Part shown: piece after piece, positions 19,357 through 29,804 of the stretch
Layout: each line of letters begins with the position of its first letter
Numbering within the stretch: position 1 is the stretch's first letter
Source of the DNA: Deltaproteobacteria bacterium
GTDB lineage: Bacteria; Lernaellota; Lernaellaia; JACKCT01
DNA: 64,000 nt
Direction: 5' to 3'
NCBI GenBank assembly: GCA_027493875.1
Contig: JAOSJX010000022.1
Location: forward strand, 62,001-126,000
The notes under the pieces: generated by a model
The model's database searches: none
Seen by the model: the letters and a program-made list of their open reading frames with translations, nothing else
What the model was told of the DNA's origin: nothing
Translations under genes and position numbers: made by a program

Positions 19357-19644
19357 CAGAATCGGGCGGCCGTGACGCCGACCTACGCGGCCTCGCCGTT
19401 TCGACGAAATTTCGCGCCCCGAGGAAATCAGAGGCGCGGGCGTCAGCGCGCGGTTGACCGTCCACCATCCTTCAACGAGATACTGCCCGGATTCGCTCCC
19501 GTGCGCGTGCTACTCGTTAACAAAACCCCACAAGACATCCGCCGTTGCCTCCGCCGGCAAGGACGTCCACGTGCTTCCGTCGAAGCTGATCGAGGTGTTG
19601 GGCGACGGCGACCAACACGGAATCCGGGCCGGTCGCCCCAAAAG
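19357..19644. other. Gap without a convincing gene
   Basis: Short open frames here share fragments such as LLVNKTPQDI and GKDVHVLPSKLIEVLGDGDQ in different frames. That could be a decayed or error-broken small gene, but no start site or family is recognisable. Confidence 0.3.
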
Positions 19645-19673
19645 AAAACGGGGCGCGTTTCCGCGCCCCGTTT
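19645..19673 (-). terminator. Terminator of the poly-Asp lipoprotein
   Basis: A 12-bp perfect stem AAACGGGGCGCG / CGCGCCCCGTTT with a 4-nt loop is followed on the minus strand by a T-rich tail. It lies 28 nt after the stop at 19701. Confidence 0.9.
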
Positions 19674-19700
19674 GTCATGATCGTGCGTTGAGTCGCCGGA

Positions 19701-20591
19701 TCAGTCGAGCCACCCCATGATGTTGTCGAAGAAGGCGGACCCGCCGAATCCGTCGTCGCTCCAGTCGATGAAGCTGACAAAGCCGAAGGGGGTTCCGTCG
19801 CCCCAGCCCATACCCAGTCCGGTGCAGGGCGTCGCCGCGCCGTCGATTTTCACGTCATACACGCCCGTGGCGTAGTGCATGAGGATTTCGACGAGATACC
19901 ACGTCGCGCTCGCGAACGCCCCGCAGTTGACGTAGCCCGGAATGCTGTAGTCCGCCGCGTACAGGTAGCTGCTGTACATGGATACCTGGGCTTCGGTGTA
20001 CGGATAGCCGAGGTAGTTCTGCGAAACGCGCATACCGAATTCGACGTCGTTCGCCGCGACCCAGGCGTCGAAGGCGATCCACATATCCGCGGTGGTGTCG
20101 GTGAACTGATACTGCACGCCGATGAAGTCCGTCGAATCCGTCGTTCCGCCGTTGATCTCCAGCGCCTTGCCGGAGCCGTCATCGATCAGCGTTACGACCT
20201 CGGCCGTCGACGTTCCGCCCTGGAACGGCACGGTCCACGGCGAACCCAGCGTTCCGAGCGAATACTCCTCGAAGCCGATGTCGAAGATGCTGGCGACATC
20301 GTCGTCGCCCGTATCGTCGTCGGCGTCGTCGTCGCCCGTGTCGTCGTCCGCGTCGTCGTCGCCCGTGTCGTCGTCCGCGTCGTCGTCCATGTCGTCGTCG
20401 GCGTCGTCGTCCACATCGTCATCCGTGAAATCATCGTCGTCGTCGTCATCGTCGTCATCGTCGTCGTCGTCGCCCGCGGTATCGTCATCATCGTCATCGT
20501 CGTCGTCACCGCAGCCGCACGCGAGCGCGCCCCCGGCGACAAGCGCCAAAACGGACAAAAGGAACATGATGTAACGGAGCTTCCCGTTCAT
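19701..20591 (-). CDS. Poly-Asp lipoprotein with concanavalin-like C-terminal domain
   Basis: This 296-residue protein starts at ATG 20591 after AGGGGG. The lipoprotein signal ends GGALA-C, then CGCG and about 70 residues that are almost all Asp, arranged as degenerate DDDADDDTGDDD units. The C-terminal about 195 residues resemble a jelly-roll fold: FDIGFEEYSLGTLGSPW, DMWIAFDAWVAANDVEFGM, ATGVYDVKIDGAATPC, SAFFDNIMGWLD. This is a common form of surface carbohydrate-binding or structural domains. Function is unknown. It is monocistronic with its own terminator. Confidence 0.8.
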   Translation of the reverse strand: MNGKLRYIMFLLSVLALVAGGALACGCGDDDDDDDDDTAGDDDDDDDDDDDDDDFTDDDVDDDADDDMDDDADDDTGDDDADDDTGDDDADDDTGDDDVASIFDIGFEEYSLGTLGSPWTVPFQGGTSTAEVVTLIDDGSGKALEINGGTTDSTDFIGVQYQFTDTTADMWIAFDAWVAANDVEFGMRVSQNYLGYPYTEAQVSMYSSYLYAADYSIPGYVNCGAFASATWYLVEILMHYATGVYDVKIDGAATPCTGLGMGWGDGTPFGFVSFIDWSDDGFGGSAFFDNIMGWLD

Positions 20592-20812
20592 TACGACCCC
20601 CTTATAGAGATTGTTCGGCCAATCGAATACTCGCCCTACCTATAGCACAAAAAAAGTTTCGCAACGGTAGTTTTTTTTCCCCGCGCGTTCAGCCGGGCCA
20701 TATTCTACCGATATTTCAAATACATAATCCATTTCAACAACCCGCGCGGTCGTCACGCTCCCCACGGAACGCGCCCGGTTCCCGCCGCGGCCGGTCCCGC
20801 TGTTCACCAGCG

Positions 20813-20851
20813 AAAAACGCCCCGGAACATTTTCATGTTCGGGGCGTTTCC
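20813..20851 (-). terminator. Terminator of the CRP/FNR-type regulator
   Basis: The inverted repeat AACGCCCCGGAACAT / ATGTTCGGGGCGTT (one bulge) has a T5 run on the minus strand and lies 24 nt past the regulator's stop. Confidence 0.85.
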
Positions 20852-20874
20852 GGCGGCCTCGCGGGCCGGGGGAA

Positions 20875-21557
20875 TCAGTTCAGTTGCGACAGGCCGCGCT
20901 CGTCCTTGACGATGATTTTGCGTTCGTTGATGTCGATATAGCCTTCGCGCCGGAAATCGCCGAGCGTCAGACTGACCGTTTCGCGGCTCGATCCGGATCA
21001 GGTTGGCGAGGTCCTGATGCGTGATCTTGATGCGCAGCATCTTGCCGCGGCTGTCCTTGATCCCGTACTCGTTCGACAGGCGCACGATCAGGTTCGCGAG
21101 CCGTTCGCGCACGCCTTTGTACAGGAAGTTTTCCATGTTCTTTTCGGCTTCCTTGCGCCGCTCGCCGATGATCTTGGCCAGCCGGTACGTGATCGCGGGC
21201 CGCTTCTTGATCAGTTGAAGCAACTCGGCCTTCTTGATGACCAGCATGTTCGTGTCGTCGAGCGCCTCGGCGAAGGTCTCGCGCGGCGAGTCTTCGAGAA
21301 AGGCCATTTCGCCGAACACGTCGCCGGACTTGAGCAGGTTGAGGATGATCTCCCCGGCCGTCCTCGGTGATCTTGCTGATTTTGACGCGGCCGGACCGGA
21401 CCACGTAAATCGCGTCCGACGGGTCCGACGGACGATACGCCACCTGCTTTTTCCGAACGAACGCCGGCTGCGCCGCGCGCTCAAGATCGGCTTCGTCGTG
21501 GTCGAACAATCCCGCGAACAGGGAATTTTCCTTGAGAAACTCAGCGTTGTTTTTCAT
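20875..21557 (-). CDS. CRP/FNR-family transcriptional regulator (two frame breaks)
   Basis: This about 227-residue protein starts at ATG 21557 after AAGGTGG. The cyclic-nucleotide-binding-like domain runs YRPSDPSDAIYVVRSGRVKI, ILNLLKSGDVFGEMAFLEDSPRE, ALDDTNMLVIKKAELLQLI. A dimer helix follows, then a Crp-type helix-turn-helix: ITHQDLANLIGSSRETVSL and LGDFRREGYIDINERKI. Indels near 21360 and 20995 break the frame. There are no N-terminal FNR-type cysteines, so oxygen sensing through an FeS cluster is unlikely. The effector is unknown. It is divergent from the DUF4388 gene. Confidence 0.9.
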
Positions 21558-21764
21558 GGGCCACCTTCCGTTCTTGTTTCCTGGGTCCCGGCGGGCGCGA
21601 AATTCCCCGCCAAGCAAAAAGAATCATAGCTGTTAGGAGACTCACAACCCATGATTTGGGTCATAGATTCGTGGGATTACTTAACCTTCCCCATCACGAT
21701 CCCGCCGCGCCGCGCTCCGCCCTGCTTGTCCAGCCCTTTCCTTAAAAACGGCGCCATTTCCGGC

Positions 21765-21794
21765 TTGACATCAAGGAAATGGAAGAATTAGAAT
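21765..21794 (+). promoter_or_regulatory. Sigma-70 promoter
   Basis: A perfect TTGACA (21765-21770) is followed after 18 nt by TAGAAT (21789-21794, 5/6). It lies 63 nt upstream of the DUF4388 gene start. The rest of the 300-nt divergent gap shows nothing else clear. Confidence 0.7.
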
Positions 21795-21857
21795 CCCTTC
21801 GCAGGTTTTTTTCCAGTTAATTCATTGGCTTGCGTACGTCGCTAACCAAGAGGTCCC

Positions 21858-23409
21858 ATGCCAGGCCCATCGGAGCGCGAATCCTACGTCAAAGGCTCGC
21901 TGGCGCATCTACCTTTGCCGAAAACGCTGAATTATATCCATCAGGCAGGTAAGACCGGCATTCTCGCGATCGCGAGAGGCCCGAAAAAAGTGCACGTCCA
22001 TTTTGAGGGCGGCCAAATCGTCCACGTCACCAGCAGCTATTTTCCCGATCTCGCCCTCGGCGAGTACCTGATCAAGCAGGGAAAAATTACGAAGGAAATC
22101 GCCGAGGAATCGTTCGAACACACGCGGGACGCCGAACAAAAGCAGGGCGCGTGGCTGGTCGAACACGGCCACCTGACACCGCATGAACTTTTCGACGCCC
22201 TGAACACACACGTCACCCTCAAGCTCTACAATCTCTTTCGGTGGCCCGACGGCGATTTCTTTTTCAAGCAGGGCGACATCGTGGAAAAGGAACACCGCAT
22301 CCTGAAGATCCACATGGGCAATCTCGTCTACATCGGCATGCGCGACCATTTTCCGCTCAAGAGCCTGCCGACGGAATTCCGCGGGCGCAAGGAAACGCCG
22401 CTGTTCAAACGCAAAGACTGCCAGTACCGCGTGGAAGACATGGCGTTCGGCCCGACCGGAACGCGCATTTACTCAATCGTGAACGGCGAGCACACGCTTC
22501 GCCAGATCATCGCGCTGTCCAAACTCAAAAAGGGCGCGGCGTACCGGATGCTCTACGGGATGTTCATTCTCGGATTCATCGGTTTTCCCGAGAGCGTCCA
22601 AGAGCGCGTGTCCAAAGGGGGAGCGCTACCAGGAACGCGTTTTGCGCGAGCAGGAACAGCGCGCTAAACAAAAACGCGGCGACGGTTACGAGATCAACAT
22701 CGGCGACGACGTCATCAACGAAGCGTTGCGCAGCGTCGATCGGATTCGCGAGCAGGTTTCCTCCACGCCGGCCGGCGCAGCCGATGACGATGACGGACTC
22801 GCCATTCCGCTCGCCGTGGAACACGTAGCCGAGCCGGAAAAAGAAGTGGAGCCTCCTCCCCCGCCGCTGCCGGCGGAGGACGACGATTTCGGGCTTCGTT
22901 TCGACCAGGAACCGGCGGACGAATTCGCCCCCGCGCCGGACGCGGCGGACGAGGACGGGGAATTCGCGTGGGAAGCGGACGACGGCGGCGACAATCTGGC
23001 GCAAGCCTACACCGCGGGATCGGCCGACCTCGATCTCGACCAATATTCCACACCGGAAGATCTCCTCAAGCAGTCCGTGTATCTGATGGACGAAAATCGT
23101 TTCGAGGAAGCCGAGAAATACCTTGAAAAAGCTTTGGATCTGGACGCGAATTTCTCGGAGGCGATACCCTATCTCGGCTGGTGCGTCTACAACCGGTCCG
23201 GCGGCTCGGAAGCCCAGCGGGCGGAACAGATCATCAAGGACGGCATCCAAAAGAGTCCCAAAATGTACCAGTCCTTTCTCTACCTCGGAAAAATCTACCG
23301 CGCCGAAAAGCAGCCGGATTTCGCCGAACTCCATTTCGTGAAAGCGCTGGAACTGAACGTGGACTGCATGGAAGCCAAAGAGGAAATCAAGAAGATCCAC
23401 CAGCGCTGA
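21858..23409 (+). CDS. DUF4388 (PATAN-type) protein with C-terminal TPR repeats (frame-broken)
   Basis: This about 516-residue protein starts at ATG 21858. The N-terminus is a DUF4388 domain: SLAHLPLPKTLNYIHQAGKTGILAI, then VHFEGGQIVHVTSSY and LGEYLIKQGKI. These proteins occur in gliding and signalling systems of myxobacteria and relatives. An extra G in a run of five near 22621 breaks the frame; the true path is SKGERYQERVLREQEQR. An acidic/Pro linker follows, then TPR-like repeats (FEEAEKYLEKALDLDANFSEA, QPDFAELHFVKALELN). It has no signal peptide, so it is likely a cytosolic regulatory adaptor. It is convergent with the FHA gene. Confidence 0.85.
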
Positions 23410-23428
23410 TCGCCGCAACACCAACAAA

Positions 23429-23465
23429 AAAGGCGCGGATAAAAACCGCGCCTTTCTTCTTTCAG
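23429..23465 (+). terminator. Rho-independent terminator
   Basis: The stem AAAGGCGCGG / CCGCGCCTTT with a 7-nt loop and T-rich tail lies 20 nt after the DUF4388-TPR stop. The flanking A-run also allows it to act for the convergent FHA gene. Confidence 0.85.
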
Positions 23466-23475
23466 GCGGATGCGG

Positions 23476-24853
23476 CTACATCAGCCGGATCTGGAAGAAC
23501 ACGTCGCCCACCTTCACTTTGTCCAGGTGGTTCAGGCGTTCTTTCTTCACGCGTTTACCGTTGACGAACGTGCCGTTTTTACTTCCGAGGTCTTTAATCG
23601 TGTACCGCCCGTGCTCCAGCTTGATGCGCGCGTGTTTGCGGTCCACGGATTTGTGCGCCACGAGAATGTCGACCTCGCCGATGCCGCCCGACCCGATGCT
23701 CATGATTTCGTGGATCAGGTCGAAAACCTTTTCCTCGCCGCTCGGATCCTGAAGAATCAGGCACGGGTTGACGAAAAAGCGGTCGTCCGGGCTTTCCTGG
23801 AAAAATTCCTTTTCCATGTCGCTCCAGTCGTCGCCTTCGACCACTTCCTCCTCGTCGACTTCGATCGAGCGCGGGTCCGCCGCGGTTTCCACGACCTCTT
23901 CGGCGACGACCGCCGCGGCCGAGGCCTGCCCGTCCGTCGGGCCGGACGTTTCGGAGGCCGCGGTCACTTCTTCCCATTCCGATGCGTCTTCGGCGGGCGC
24001 CGGTTCCTCCTCGGGTTCGTCTTCGGGGTCTGGTTCCGGCTCGGCTTCCGCCTCAGGTTCCGGCGCGGATTCCTCTTCCGGTTCCGGTTCGGGCTCAGGT
24101 TCCGCCTCGGATTCCGGTTCCGCCGGTACCGGCGTCTCGCCCGTCAAGAGCGCGCGGATATCGGCGCTTTCCTTTTCAATGTCCGCGAGCCGCCCTTCGA
24201 GCGCCGCGAGTTTTTCCCGCGGCTCGGCCGCCGCGGCTTCATAGTCCTCGTCGCTCTCGAATTCCTCCATCTCCTTGCGGAATTCGAGTTCTTCCATCGC
24301 GTCGCGCGCCGGCGCTAATTCCGTTTCGAGCGAGGCGCGCTCCTCGTCCAGCGTCGCGAGAAGCTCGTAAAGTTCCGCGCGCTCGGTCTCGGCCCGGCGC
24401 TCTTCCTCTTCGCGGCGCTTTTGCTCTTCCTCCGCGCGTTGCCGGGCTTCTTCCTCCGCCTGCCGTTTCTCTTCCTCTTCCCGCGCGGCGCGTTCGGCCT
24501 CTTCCCGTTCGCGCTGTTTGGCGGACTCTTCTTCCTCGCGGTCCATTTCCTCCAGGCGCGCCTCGGCCCCGGCGATATCGGCGGTCACATTTTCGATTTG
24601 TGCGTCGAGTTCGTCGAGCCGCGCCTTCGACTTGTCCCGCGCGGCGCTGTAATCGGCGACGACCTTCTGGAAAATTTCCGGCTTAACCTTGTCGCGGCGC
24701 GCCTCGGCCTTTTTCGACCTTCTTGGCCGCGTCGTCAAACTCCGCCGCCGCCAGATCCCGGTCGACCTTCAGGTCGTCCAGGCTCCCCTTCCATTGTTCG
24801 AGGTTCGCCCGGATGCTCTCCCTCTCAGCAGCCAGAGCGTCGAGATCGGTCAT
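23476..24853 (-). CDS. Coiled-coil protein with C-terminal FHA domain (frame-broken)
   Basis: This about 458-residue protein starts at ATG 24853 (MTDLDALAAERESIRANLEQW), upstream of a one-base insertion near 24712. The N-terminal half is a charged coiled coil (long Glu/Arg runs), followed by a Pro/Glu-rich linker. The C-terminal FHA domain reads MSIGSGGIGEVDILVAHKSV, RKHARIKLEHGRYTI, DLGSKNGTFVNGKRV; the Ser, Arg and Asn of the phosphothreonine pocket are present. It should bind phosphothreonine peptides from a Ser/Thr kinase. No kinase gene is in the window. There is no signal peptide or membrane helix. Confidence 0.88.
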
Positions 24854-24980
24854 ACACAGCTCCGAATCATCAGATTGAACCGAAACACACTGATCGCGCG
24901 CATTCTTATGCGGGACGCCGCGGGCGCGCTGACACGCCTTCCTTCAAGACCGGTAACATACGGTTTCCGTGCAATAAACG

Positions 24981-27102
24981 TCAATACAACGGCTTCCCGT
25001 CCATCTCCTCGGACGGCGGGAGTCCGAACACCTTCAGCGCCGTGGGCGCGATATCGTAAATATGCGGTTCCTTGGTCGGTTTCCGGTTCGACAGGATGAC
25101 CCCGCTCGTCAGCGACGGGTCGATCGAGCAGTGATCGCCGCTCCACTTTCGGTCGTTCGGCACCACCACGCCCTTCGGAATGCCGCCCAGCGCGCTTTGC
25201 CACGAGATGCGGTAGCCTTCCGCGAATCCGATGATCAGATCCGGCGCGAAGTCGAACGCCGGCCCCCGATAAATGTCCTGCCGCGGGTAGACGTCGACGA
25301 CGACCGGCCGGCCGTCCTCCGGATCACGCAGTTCACGCAGTTTCGCGCGAATCTCCTGCTGCACTTTTTCGTAGTCCACGCGGTGCACCGCGCCCTGCGG
25401 CTCGCGTCCGAACAAATTGAGATAAATGTTGCCGAGCCCCAGATGGTAGGCTTTCGTCCGCGCCCAATCGACGTTCGGCCAGAATTCCCCTTGCCCGAAC
25501 AGGTCGTCGAGATTGCGGTCGCGCACGTTGTCCATGCCCTTGAGCGCCATGAACCCGTTTTCCACGAACCACGTGTTGATGTTGACCGCTTTGCGGAACG
25601 ACCGGAATCCATGATCCGACATCACGATGAAGTGCGTTTCGCCGTCCACGTACTTGTCCATCACCAGGCCGATGACGCGGTCCACTTCGCCGTACAGTTT
25701 GGCGAAAGCCCGCTCGCGCAGCGCCGCTTCCTTCGGATCGTAAAGCGGATGCGCCGGGTCCAGATAGCGCCAGAACATGTGCTGCAACCGGTCCGTCGCC
25801 TCGAACACGCCGATGAACAGGCGCCAGTCGCGTTTCTCCAGTTCGTTCACGATGATCTTTTCGATGTCCGCCATCGTCACGAACAGGTCGTCCAGAAACA
25901 GATCCTCGCCGATCTGCATCTCGTTCAGCGCCCACGTTTCCTCCTGCCATCCCAGCGTCTTGAAAAGCCCCACTTCCTTCGTCAATTGCTTCACGAAGTC
26001 CTGCGGCGTCGAAAGACGAACCGTGGGCGGGGGATTCGCCGGGCTGAAGTTGACCGGCGCGAGGTAGAGGCGGAAATCCGGATCGGTTTCGAGCAGCGCG
26101 AATTTCGCGAGGCCTTCCAGCTTGATGAGCGGATTGAGCTTGAACGTGAACGTGAAGAAATCGGAAAACTCGCCCTCCCCGATTGTTTGCGTCACGCCTT
26201 GAACCGTGATGCTCGCCTTGTGCGCCGCGCGGTCGATTTTCACGGTGAACGGCACGGTCACGTCCGGCTGGTCCTTGAGCGTGAAATTTTTTCGGCCCCA
26301 GCACGCGGGCTTCGACGCGGTCTCCCATTACCGTTACCGGGACGAGCTTGCCGCCCATTTCGGTGTTGGTCACGCCGCCTTTTTTCGTCGAGTACACGGT
26401 GAACGTCCCGTTCGTCTGACGGACGTCGGGAACCCCAAGCCGGAAAGCAATTTGCCGTTTTCGGAATTCTTCCGCGGGAAACGCGACCGGAAGACGCAGC
26501 GCGGTGGCGGCGTATCCCGCCTCGGCGACGATCTTCCAGAAGCTCGTCCCCTGCCGGTTGCCGACGGGCAGCGGCAGCTCTTTCGGAACCCACGTCACGA
26601 TCGCGTACGTCACGACGCCGCCGACGGCGACGCCGGCGAGCAGGCCCGTCACCAGACGGATCGGCGTCGATTTGGCGAGAAACCGGAGAATGAGAAACAC
26701 CAGCAGAAACGCCGCCACGCCCAACCCCGCGCCGATGGCGTAGCGGACGGCGTCGCTGGGGATCAGCGGCTTCGTCGACGGCGAGACGGTGGCGAATTCG
26801 GGATAGTAGCTGCCCGGCATACGCCGGAGAAAATCGTAGACGCCCGTTTTGCCGGGATTGGCCCCGACCGCGAACGACGCCCACGCGACGGGCGACTCGC
26901 TCGGGTTCGTCGTTTGCAGTTTGCCGAAATGCCCCTGCGCGGCGAGGCGCTGCGCGTTCGGCATCACGCCCTCGTCCATGTACTTTTGCACGAGATCGGG
27001 GTCCATGCCGTCGAAGCCGAGCACGACGAATTTCGGTTCCGCCGTCGCGGCGGCCGCGCCGAGGGCGACGAAAAAAGAGCCGCCGGGATCGTCAGTGTCC
27101 AT
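24981..27102 (-). CDS. Alkaline-phosphatase-superfamily phosphodiesterase with an internal membrane-helix pair (frame-broken)
   Basis: This about 706-residue protein starts at ATG 27102, overlapping truA by 11 nt. Motifs are FVVLGFDGMDPDLVQKYMD (first metal site, about residue 30), the nucleophile region NPSESPVAWASFAVGANPGKTGVYDFL, and IVMSDHGFRSF (about residue 495) with further His/Asp sites, as in type I phosphodiesterase/nucleotide pyrophosphatases. Two adjacent hydrophobic helices (IGAGLGVAAFLLVFLILRFLA, LLAGVAVGGVVTYAIVTWV) interrupt the fold after about residue 120, an unusual insertion. An extra A near 26288 breaks the frame. The substrate could be a nucleotide or a phospholipid headgroup. 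Confidence 0.82.
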
Positions 27103-27856
27103 CGCATACGTTCCACTCCGAATAATTCGCCCGAGCGAAGAAAAGTCCGTGCGCCGGGGCGGTCCGCCCGGCGCCGGCCCGGTCCGGGCGCGCCAACAGT
27201 TCCGCCATGTCCGAGGCCGGGCGCTCGCCGCGGCCGATTTCCACCAGCGTGCCGACAATCGACCGCACCATCCCGCGCAGAAAACCGCCGGCTTCAAAAT
27301 CCAGCGCGGTGCGCCCGGCGCCCAGGTCGCGCCGCGCCGCGTGCACCATGGTTTTGACGGGCGTTTTCGCCGCGCAGTCCGCGCCGCGAAAGGAGCTGAA
27401 ATCGTGTTCGCCGACCAGCGCCGCCAGCGCATTGTCCATCGCGTCCGCGCTCAGATCAACCGGCAATTGCCAATGCGTGCGGCGCACAAGCGGATCGCGC
27501 ACCGCTCCGACCGCGATCTGATAGCGGTAGCTTCGCGACACCGCGTCGTACCGCGCCGAAAAACCGTCGGGCACGACGCGCGCGGTCATCACCGCGAGAT
27601 CGTTCGGCAGCTTCTGATTGAGCGCGCGAACCACCGTGCCCGCGTCGCGCACGACGCCGCTCGTAAAACTCACCGGCAGGCACTCGGCGTGAACGCCGGC
27701 ATCGGTGCGTCCCGCGGCGGCGGTTCGAATCCCTTGCTCGAAAAGTTCCGCCAGCGCCGTTTCCAAAACGTCCTGCACGGTGCGCGTGTTCGGTTGCGAT
27801 TGCCAGCCGGAAAAATCGGTGCCGTCGAAGCGAAGGGTCAAGAGGTAGGTGGGCAT
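27092..27856 (-). CDS. truA: tRNA pseudouridine(38-40) synthase
   Basis: This 254-residue protein holds the catalytic GRTDAGVHA motif (Asp52), LRFDGTDFSGWQSQPN, RYDAVSRSYRYQI and the C-terminal FLRGMVRSIVGTLVEIGRG. It converts U38-U40 of the tRNA anticodon arm to pseudouridine. It is intact. It lies 21 nt after the barrel gene and overlaps the start of the phosphodiesterase gene, so it is part of a minus-strand operon. Confidence 0.96.
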   Translation of the reverse strand: MPTYLLTLRFDGTDFSGWQSQPNTRTVQDVLETALAELFEQGIRTAAAGRTDAGVHAECLPVSFTSGVVRDAGTVVRALNQKLPNDLAVMTARVVPDGFSARYDAVSRSYRYQIAVGAVRDPLVRRTHWQLPVDLSADAMDNALAALVGEHDFSSFRGADCAAKTPVKTMVHAARRDLGAGRTALDFEAGGFLRGMVRSIVGTLVEIGRGERPASDMAELLARPDRAGAGRTAPAHGLFFARANYSEWNVCDGH

Positions 27857-27877
27857 GCGTGGCCGCCGGTGGAACGG

Positions 27878-28567
27878 CTAAAACTGAAACGTCACGCCCA
27901 GCGTGTGTACCTGCGCCGAAAGATCGAGGGTTTTATCCTGATCCTGGCCGAAATCGTCGACCGCCATGTACTTGTACTGATAGACGAGATACGTGTTGTT
28001 GACGCCCCAATCGCTTTCCAGCCGGCCCGACGCGCGCTTCTCGATATCGTCCAGAAGCAGCATCAGTCCGCCCTGCGCGCTCCACCCGGAAATCAGCCCG
28101 CGGTTCTTGTCCGCGGAATCCAGCTTCTCCTCGAACCAATACGTGTAAACGTAGTGGCCCGCGGCGTAGGGCACGACGATCTGGTCGGGCCAGAATGCGA
28201 AACGATAGAGCAGCCCGACTTCCGCGGGCGCAATGTGCAGCTTGTATTTCTCTTTCGTCTTGCCGCCGGTGGGATCGACGCCGTTGCCTTCATAAAACGT
28301 GTAGGCGCCTTCCGCGTGCAGTTCGAGTTCGTGCACCATGCGCCAGCCGCCGTGCAGCGTGTAGATCGCGTCGCCCTTGGTGCCGTACACGTCCGTGACG
28401 TCGTCGTGGGTCGGAAAAATCATCCCGACCTGAAAGCCTGCGGAAAAGTGGCGCGGCGATTCTCTCCAGTGCTGATCCGCCTGCGGCAGATGATAGGTGT
28501 CCTGCGCCGGCGCGGCGGCGGGCGACAACAAAAGCAGCGCGGCGCCGAGAAGAATCAGTTTTCTCAT
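27878..28567 (-). CDS. Secreted outer-membrane beta-barrel protein
   Basis: This 229-residue protein has a signal peptide (MRKLILLGAALLLLSPAAAPA). The body has alternating amphipathic strands (FSAGFQVGMIFPTHDDVTDVYG, HGGWRMVHELELHAEGAYTFYEG, APAEVGLLYRFAFWP) and a terminal VHTLGVTFQF ending in Phe, as recognised by BAM. It resembles the outer-membrane beta-barrel proteins annotated in myxobacteria. Its ATG overlaps the stop of the upstream FnIII gene as ATGA, so translation is coupled. Function is unknown. Confidence 0.85.
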   Translation of the reverse strand: MRKLILLGAALLLLSPAAAPAQDTYHLPQADQHWRESPRHFSAGFQVGMIFPTHDDVTDVYGTKGDAIYTLHGGWRMVHELELHAEGAYTFYEGNGVDPTGGKTKEKYKLHIAPAEVGLLYRFAFWPDQIVVPYAAGHYVYTYWFEEKLDSADKNRGLISGWSAQGGLMLLLDDIEKRASGRLESDWGVNNTYLVYQYKYMAVDDFGQDQDKTLDLSAQVHTLGVTFQF

Positions 28568-29650
28568 GGACGCCCCTTACGGCGCGCCGCGCCCGCAAGC
28601 GCCAGGCCGAAACCAAGCGCGAAGACCGCGAACACGGCGGATTTCGTCGGCGACAGCACCGTTTCCGCATACCAGGCCAGCGGACGCAGACCCGCCCGGA
28701 CCGCCGCGCGCGCCGTCGGATGCGCGGCCAGACGCGCCGCCAGCGGCGGCGACCACCGGTAGTAGAGCTTCACGAAGGCCCGCCCGGCGTCCGAGGCCAG
28801 CAACACGCGGTCGCGGAACGCCCGCAGCGCGCGCACCCGCTCATGGCCGTAGGAGCCGTACGCCGCGGTCGCGATGAAGCAGCCTTCCGTGTCGCCGGAC
28901 AATTCCGCGGAGCCCTGGCTTTCCGTGGGGGACGCCGAGACCTCGGCCGACAGCGGGCTTTCCGTTCCGCCCTCGTCCACCGCGGTGACGCGCAGGTAAT
29001 AAGTGACGCCGTTTTCCAGGCCGCCGAGGATCACGTTCGTCGTGTTGCCGACGTCCGCCGGGCTCGATCCGATATCCGCGTCCGTACCGTCGTAATCGAT
29101 GGCGTCGGTTCCGGAATGCGTCGCGTAATAGACGAAGTAGTGGTCGATGTCCGCGTCCGGATGCGCCGTCCACTCGAGGAAGACGCGCCCCTCGCCCGCC
29201 CCGGCCGTGACGCCGGTAACGGAATCGGGCGGCGAGTCGAGCGTGATCGTCGTGCTCGCGGACCCGTAATTCGCCTCGTCCGCGTCGTCCACGGCGATGA
29301 CGTAAATCGTGTAGTCGCCGTCGCCGTCGAGATCCGCGTCCGCCGAGACATCCGTTTTCCCGGTCACGCTCCCCCGTAAAGGTGCCCGTCCCGTTGGACG
29401 CCGCGACGGCCTCACCGGTACCGGGCGTTCCGTCGCCGCCGACGACCACGTCGTAGGTCCCGCTTTCGGTCTCGGCTTCGATGGTCCACGAAATCGTGGC
29501 CGTCTCGCCGTCCATGATGACCCCGTCCGAGGGGTCGACGCTCGTGATGGACACGGTGATCGCCGCGTGCGCCGGCCCGGCCGTCAGGACCAAGGCCAAT
29601 GCCGCCAACACCAACCGGACGCGCAAATTTTGGGGGAATCGAAAATTCAT
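28564..29650 (-). CDS. Secreted FnIII-like protein with CFI-box C-terminal sorting tail (frame-broken)
   Basis: This about 361-residue protein starts at ATG 29650 with a signal peptide (LVLAALALVLTAGPAHA). Two beta-sandwich repeats follow, the second a fibronectin III-like domain (SPPDSVTGVTAGAGEGRVFL, YLRVTAVDEGGTESPLS). A frame break near 29375 joins the two halves. The C-terminus carries CFIATAAYGSYGHERVRALR, the CFI-box, then a hydrophobic helix (SAVFAVFALGFGLALAGAA) and basic residues RRKGRP, the layout of a C-terminal sorting signal. It heads the operon with the barrel, truA and the phosphodiesterase. Confidence 0.82.
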
Positions 29651-29804
29651 AAAAAAGACCACGCACCCTTGATTTCGGCTGGGGTTTTATATCGGGTTCG
29701 CCACGGGGCGTCAAGAAAGACACGCCGCCTTCGCGCGCGGTTAAACGGCGCGCAAGTGTCCCGGATCGCGGGTTTTTTCACGCGCCGGGCAAACCGGCGG
29801 CGGC

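Noticed and set aside
19357..19644. A small gene between hemA and the poly-Asp lipoprotein
   Set aside because: Only overlapping fragments in several frames, no ribosome-binding site, no family match by eye; recorded as a gap.
20290..20480. GAC/GAT trinucleotide runs here and elsewhere as a microsatellite or CRISPR array
   Set aside because: They are in-frame Asp codons of lipoprotein linkers, without spacer-repeat structure; one long frame stays open through them.
25062..26402. 446-residue plus-strand open frame opposite the phosphodiesterase
   Set aside because: Charged low-complexity translation of the complementary strand, with no start signal or family.
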